7,312 nt of DNA from AC-32 sp035455605 (GTDB lineage Bacteria; Actinomycetota; Thermoleophilia; Gaiellales; Gaiellaceae), in contig DATIER010000007.1 of NCBI GenBank assembly GCA_035455605.1, positions 1 through 7,312 of the forward strand, in the 5' to 3' direction. Made by a program: the position numbers and the translations under genes. Of the stretch, positions 5,058 through 7,312 are shown piece by piece; positions within the stretch are counted from its first letter, which is position 1, and the number at the start of each line of letters is the position of its first letter. The notes beneath the pieces were generated by a model, which saw nothing but the letters and a program-made list of their open reading frames with translations, was not told the origin of the DNA and did not search any database.

Positions 5058-6380
5058 GTGGCAGAAGCCTGGTTCGAGGAGCTGTCGGAGCTGCTGGCGA
5101 TTCCGAGCGTCAGCGCCGACGCGCAGCACGCGGGCGACGTGGCGCGCGCGGCCGAGTGGCTCGCAGAGTTCGTCCGCGGCGCGGGCGGCACGGCCGAAGT
5201 GGTGCCGACCCCGACGCAGCCGCTGATCGTCGGCGACCTGCCGGCGTCGAACGGCGCGGCGCCAACGGTGCTCGTGTACGGGCACGTCGACGTGCAGCCG
5301 CCGGACCCGCTCGAGCTGTGGGAGTCGGATCCGTTCACGCTCGCGGAGCGCGACGGCTGGCTCTACGCCCGCGGCGTCGTCGACGACAAGGGCCAGCTGT
5401 ACATGCTGGCGAAGGCTGCCGCGGAGCTCGCGGCCGCCGGCGAGCTGCCGGTCGACGTCCGCTTCGCGTGCGACGCCGAGGAGGAGACCGGTGGCCACCA
5501 GATCGTCGACTTCCTGGCCGCCGACGAGCGCGGGGCCGACGCGGCGCTGATCTTCGACAGCGGCATGACGACGCGCGGGCTGCCCGAGTTCGCCGTCGCC
5601 ACGCGCGGGCTCGTCTACTTCCACCTCGTCGTGCACACCGGCGGCCACGACCTTCACTCGGGCCTGTTCGGCGGCGCGGCGCTCAACGCGAACCACGCGC
5701 TCGTGCAGATCCTCGCCGCCGTGCAGCAGCGCGACGGGCGCCTGCCCGAGCCGCTGCGCGCGGGGATCGTCCCCCCGACCGAGGAGGAGCGCGCCGCGTG
5801 GGCCGAGCTCGTGCCGGGCGAGCGGATGCTCGCCGAGGCGGACGGGCGGCCGGTCGACCCACGGGCGGCCGAGGAGTTCTACCTCCGCACGACGGCCGAG
5901 CCGTCGCTGGACGTGAACGGGGTCGCCGGCGGCTCGCCGGTCCTGCAGAAGACGGTCCTGCCGGTCCAGGCCGAGGCGAACCTCTCGATCCGGCTCGCGC
6001 CCGGCCAGGAGGTCGAGGAGATCGCGGCGGCGGTCGAGCGGCTCCTGCGGGACGCGGTGCCGGGGGGCGCGGAGCTCGACCTCCAGCGGCTCTCGTCGGC
6101 AGCGGCCGGGCTCGTGCCGCCCGACGCGCCCGCAGTGAAGCTCGCCCAGGACGCGTTCGAGGCGACGATGGGGAAGCGGCCGCTGCTCGTGCGCTCGGGC
6201 GGCACGCTGCCGATCGTCCCCGCGCTCGTCGACAAGGGCATCCCGACGATCGTCACGGGCTTCGCGACGCCCGAGAGCTCGATCCACTCGCCGAACGAGC
6301 GCTTGCTCGCCGAATACCTGCCGCTCGGGATCGAGACGGCGAAGGAGCTCTACCGGCGGCTCGCCGCGCTGGGCCGCTAG
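5058..6380 (+). CDS. M20-family zinc metallopeptidase (CNDP/dipeptidase-like)
   Basis: This 440-residue protein is predicted to be a cytosolic di-zinc exopeptidase cleaving dipeptides or related amides. Metal and catalytic landmarks are complete: GHVDVQ (H76, with D78 beside it), ARGVVDDKGQ (bridging Asp D109), AEEETGG (general base E142 and ligand E143, by alignment with carnosinase-2), FDSG (D167) and SSIHSPNE (H410). The lid domain carries GGHDLHSGLFGG with H200, the dimer-contributed histidine seen in carnosinase-type enzymes. This places it in the M20 dipeptidase branch rather than with DapE or ArgE, although automated pipelines often call such proteins succinyl-diaminopimelate desuccinylase. 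The substrate cannot be read from sequence. No signal peptide is seen. The GTG start follows rlmN by 11 nt. The gene ends in CTAG (6377-6380), whose bases also form the stop of the convergent regulator gene. Confidence 0.93.
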   Translation: MAEAWFEELSELLAIPSVSADAQHAGDVARAAEWLAEFVRGAGGTAEVVPTPTQPLIVGDLPASNGAAPTVLVYGHVDVQPPDPLELWESDPFTLAERDGWLYARGVVDDKGQLYMLAKAAAELAAAGELPVDVRFACDAEEETGGHQIVDFLAADERGADAALIFDSGMTTRGLPEFAVATRGLVYFHLVVHTGGHDLHSGLFGGAALNANHALVQILAAVQQRDGRLPEPLRAGIVPPTEEERAAWAELVPGERMLAEADGRPVDPRAAEEFYLRTTAEPSLDVNGVAGGSPVLQKTVLPVQAEANLSIRLAPGQEVEEIAAAVERLLRDAVPGGAELDLQRLSSAAAGLVPPDAPAVKLAQDAFEATMGKRPLLVRSGGTLPIVPALVDKGIPTIVTGFATPESSIHSPNERLLAEYLPLGIETAKELYRRLAALGR

Positions 6381-6709
6381 CAGCAGTCGACGAGCCAGTC
6401 GTGCCCGAAGCGGCGCATCTCGTCGATGATCGGCAGCAGCGCCTCGCCCTTCTCCGTCAGCTCGTACTCGACGCGCGGCGGCGACTCGGCGTAGCTGCGC
6501 CGGACGACGACCTCCTCGTGCTCCAGCGCGCGCAGGCGCTCCGAGAGCGTGCGCGGGCTGATGCCCTTGCACGAGTGCTCCAGCTCGGTGAAGCGGCGCG
6601 GGCCCTCGGAGAGGTCGTGCACGAGCACCGCCGTCCACTTCGCACCGAGGATCTCGGCGCAGGCCGCGACCGAGCAGGTCGCGTCGTGGATCGGGTTCAT
6701 CGTCCGCAT
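6377..6709 (-). CDS. HxlR-family winged-helix transcriptional regulator
   Basis: This 110-residue DNA-binding protein is of the HxlR/MarR-like type, usually a dimer and often responsive to redox or electrophile stress. Typical wording: CSVAACAEILGAKWTAVLVHDLSEGPRRFTEL read in segments from residue 12 to 43, then GISPRTLSERLRALE (49-63, recognition helix) and VEYELTEKGEALLP (80-93, wing and following helix). C12 occupies the conserved N-terminal cysteine position of the family. C17, C47 and a terminal C109-C110 pair add further thiols. The ATG at 6709 (MRTMNP) is chosen over the ATG at 6700 because a TACGAT box ends 8 nt upstream. It is divergent from the HD-domain gene across 70 nt, the usual arrangement for an HxlR protein and its target, so that gene is the best candidate target (inference). 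It converges with the M20 gene, overlapping by 3 nt. Confidence 0.92.
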   Translation of the reverse strand: MRTMNPIHDATCSVAACAEILGAKWTAVLVHDLSEGPRRFTELEHSCKGISPRTLSERLRALEHEEVVVRRSYAESPPRVEYELTEKGEALLPIIDEMRRFGHDWLVDCC

Positions 6710-6717
6710 CTCGTCGA

Positions 6718-6723
6718 ATCGTA
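6718..6723 (-). promoter_or_regulatory. -10 box TACGAT of a likely leaderless promoter for the HxlR gene
   Basis: Read on the minus strand, TACGAT is followed by 8 nt and then ATG (6709-6707). It faces the divergent box at 6766-6771; the shared 70-nt gap is the natural place for an HxlR operator. Confidence 0.55.
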
Positions 6724-6765
6724 ACGCGCGATCGTCCACGGGACGAGCCGCCGGAGCGACCCTGA

Positions 6766-6771
6766 TACGCT
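6766..6771 (+). promoter_or_regulatory. -10 box TACGCT of a likely leaderless promoter for the HD-domain gene
   Basis: TACGCT ends 8 nt before the GTG at 6780, with no Shine-Dalgarno between them. Confidence 0.5.
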
Positions 6772-6779
6772 CGCCCGCG

Positions 6780-7312
6780 GTGTCCCAGCTCGACAAGGAG
6801 CTTCGGGAGCGGATCGAGGAGCCGGTCTCCCGAGAGGCCGAGCGCGAAACGCGTCTCACGCCGCAGGACGCCGTCGCGCAGATGCGGATCAAGGTGCCGG
6901 CGCAGCGGAGCCGCAAGCTGCGCACGATCCTCGACCGCGTCAACGCCGACGCCGGCCTCAAGGCGTACTGGCACGTCGCGAACGTCAACGCGGTCAAGCG
7001 GCTCGGCATCAACGACCACTCCTGGGTGCACATCCAGATCGTCGCCAACATCGGCCTGCGCCTCCTGCGGATCCTGGCCAAGCGCGGCGTGGAGCCGGCG
7101 ATGGTCGCGGACTACGACCTGAAGCAGGAGGACGCGGAGGTGGTCGTCCTGCTCGGCGCGCTGCTGCACTGCGTCGGCATGGCGGTGCACCGCGACCGGC
7201 ACGAGGACTGGAGCCTCTTCCTCGCCGAGCCGAAGGCGCGCGAGCTCCTCGCCGGGATCTACGAGGAGCCGGAGCTGACCGTCGTCGTCTCGGAGGTGCT
7301 CGAGACGATCAC
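6780..7312 (+). CDS. COG3294-like HD-domain protein with altered HD motif (HC), partial at the right edge
   Basis: The first 177 residues are visible, starting MSQLDKELRERIEEPVSREA from the GTG at 6780. The body resembles the HD-superfamily proteins of COG3294: HVANVNAVKRLGINDHSWVHIQIVAN (split here as 65-90, with H80 and H84 as candidate metal ligands) and then LLGALLHCVGMAVHRDRHED (124-143). In typical members the latter reads LLHDIG or LLHDVG, the HD being a metal-binding pair. Here residue 131 is Cys (TGC at 7170-7172) after H130, while H137 and H141 remain. The protein may be a catalytically altered phosphohydrolase, may bind a different metal, or may be a sensor. Substrates of this group are not established to my knowledge. 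The first 40 residues are charged and helical. It is divergent from the HxlR gene. The C-terminus lies beyond the window. Confidence 0.85.
   Translation, partial: MSQLDKELRERIEEPVSREAERETRLTPQDAVAQMRIKVPAQRSRKLRTILDRVNADAGLKAYWHVANVNAVKRLGINDHSWVHIQIVANIGLRLLRILAKRGVEPAMVADYDLKQEDAEVVVLLGALLHCVGMAVHRDRHEDWSLFLAEPKARELLAGIYEEPELTVVVSEVLETI

Noticed and set aside
5058..6380. DapE (succinyl-diaminopimelate desuccinylase) as the M20 protein's identity.
   Set aside because: The length of 440 residues and the GGHDLHSGLFGG lid motif fit the dipeptidase/carnosinase-like branch better, and no lysine or diaminopimelate genes are nearby. The substrate remains open.
4716..7202. Very long open frame (over 800 codons) on the minus strand, antisense to rlmN, the M20 gene and the HD gene.
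   Set aside because: Its translation is Arg/Asp/Leu/Val-rich without family motifs, and it runs across several well-supported genes on the other strand. Long antisense frames are expected at this GC content.

Overview
This 7.3-kb window is chromosomal DNA of very high GC content. It has dense genes, many GTG starts, short gaps between genes and no mobile elements, tRNA, rRNA or CRISPR. The gene content suggests Actinomycetota: a CysO/CysM/MoeZ-type sulfur-carrier route to cysteine, a primary sigma factor with an actinobacterial-style core, and a COG3294-type HD protein. The codon bias, divergent leaderless promoters and atypical architectures fit a deep lineage such as Thermoleophilia. That placement is inference from sequence style, not a database result.

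Left part (1-1728, all minus strand): an apparent operon moeZ-like -> cysO -> cysM, with cysM running off the left edge. The first protein is a sulfurtransferase/E1 fusion with the rhodanese domain at the N-terminus and the MoeB/ThiF-type adenylating domain at the C-terminus. The second is a small ubiquitin-fold sulfur carrier. The third is a PLP-dependent cysteine synthase. By analogy with Mycobacterium tuberculosis, the E1/rhodanese protein activates and thiocarboxylates the CysO C-terminus, and CysM uses that thiocarboxylate as sulfide donor. The most striking feature of the window is here. The CysO diglycine is not terminal: it is followed by 11 residues encoded exactly by a 33-nt near-perfect palindrome (263-295), which also contains the cysM start codon.

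Centre (1790-5046, plus strand): a membrane-anchored TPR-like protein of unknown role, divergent from the sulfur operon across 61 nt; the primary sigma factor rpoD, with the only strong Shine-Dalgarno in the window; a hairpin-rich gap; then the radical-SAM RNA methyltransferase rlmN.

Right part (5058-7312): an M20-family metallopeptidase (plus), an HxlR-family regulator (minus, convergent with it and sharing the bases CTAG at the stops), and, divergent from the regulator across 70 nt, a partial COG3294-like HD-domain protein in which the Asp of the HD motif is Cys.

A pattern ties the window together. Six genes on both strands have a TAnnnT hexamer ending 6-8 nt before the start codon and no Shine-Dalgarno, as expected for leaderless mRNAs. 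The exception is rpoD, which has AGGAGGGG. No intergenic stretch exceeds about 110 nt.
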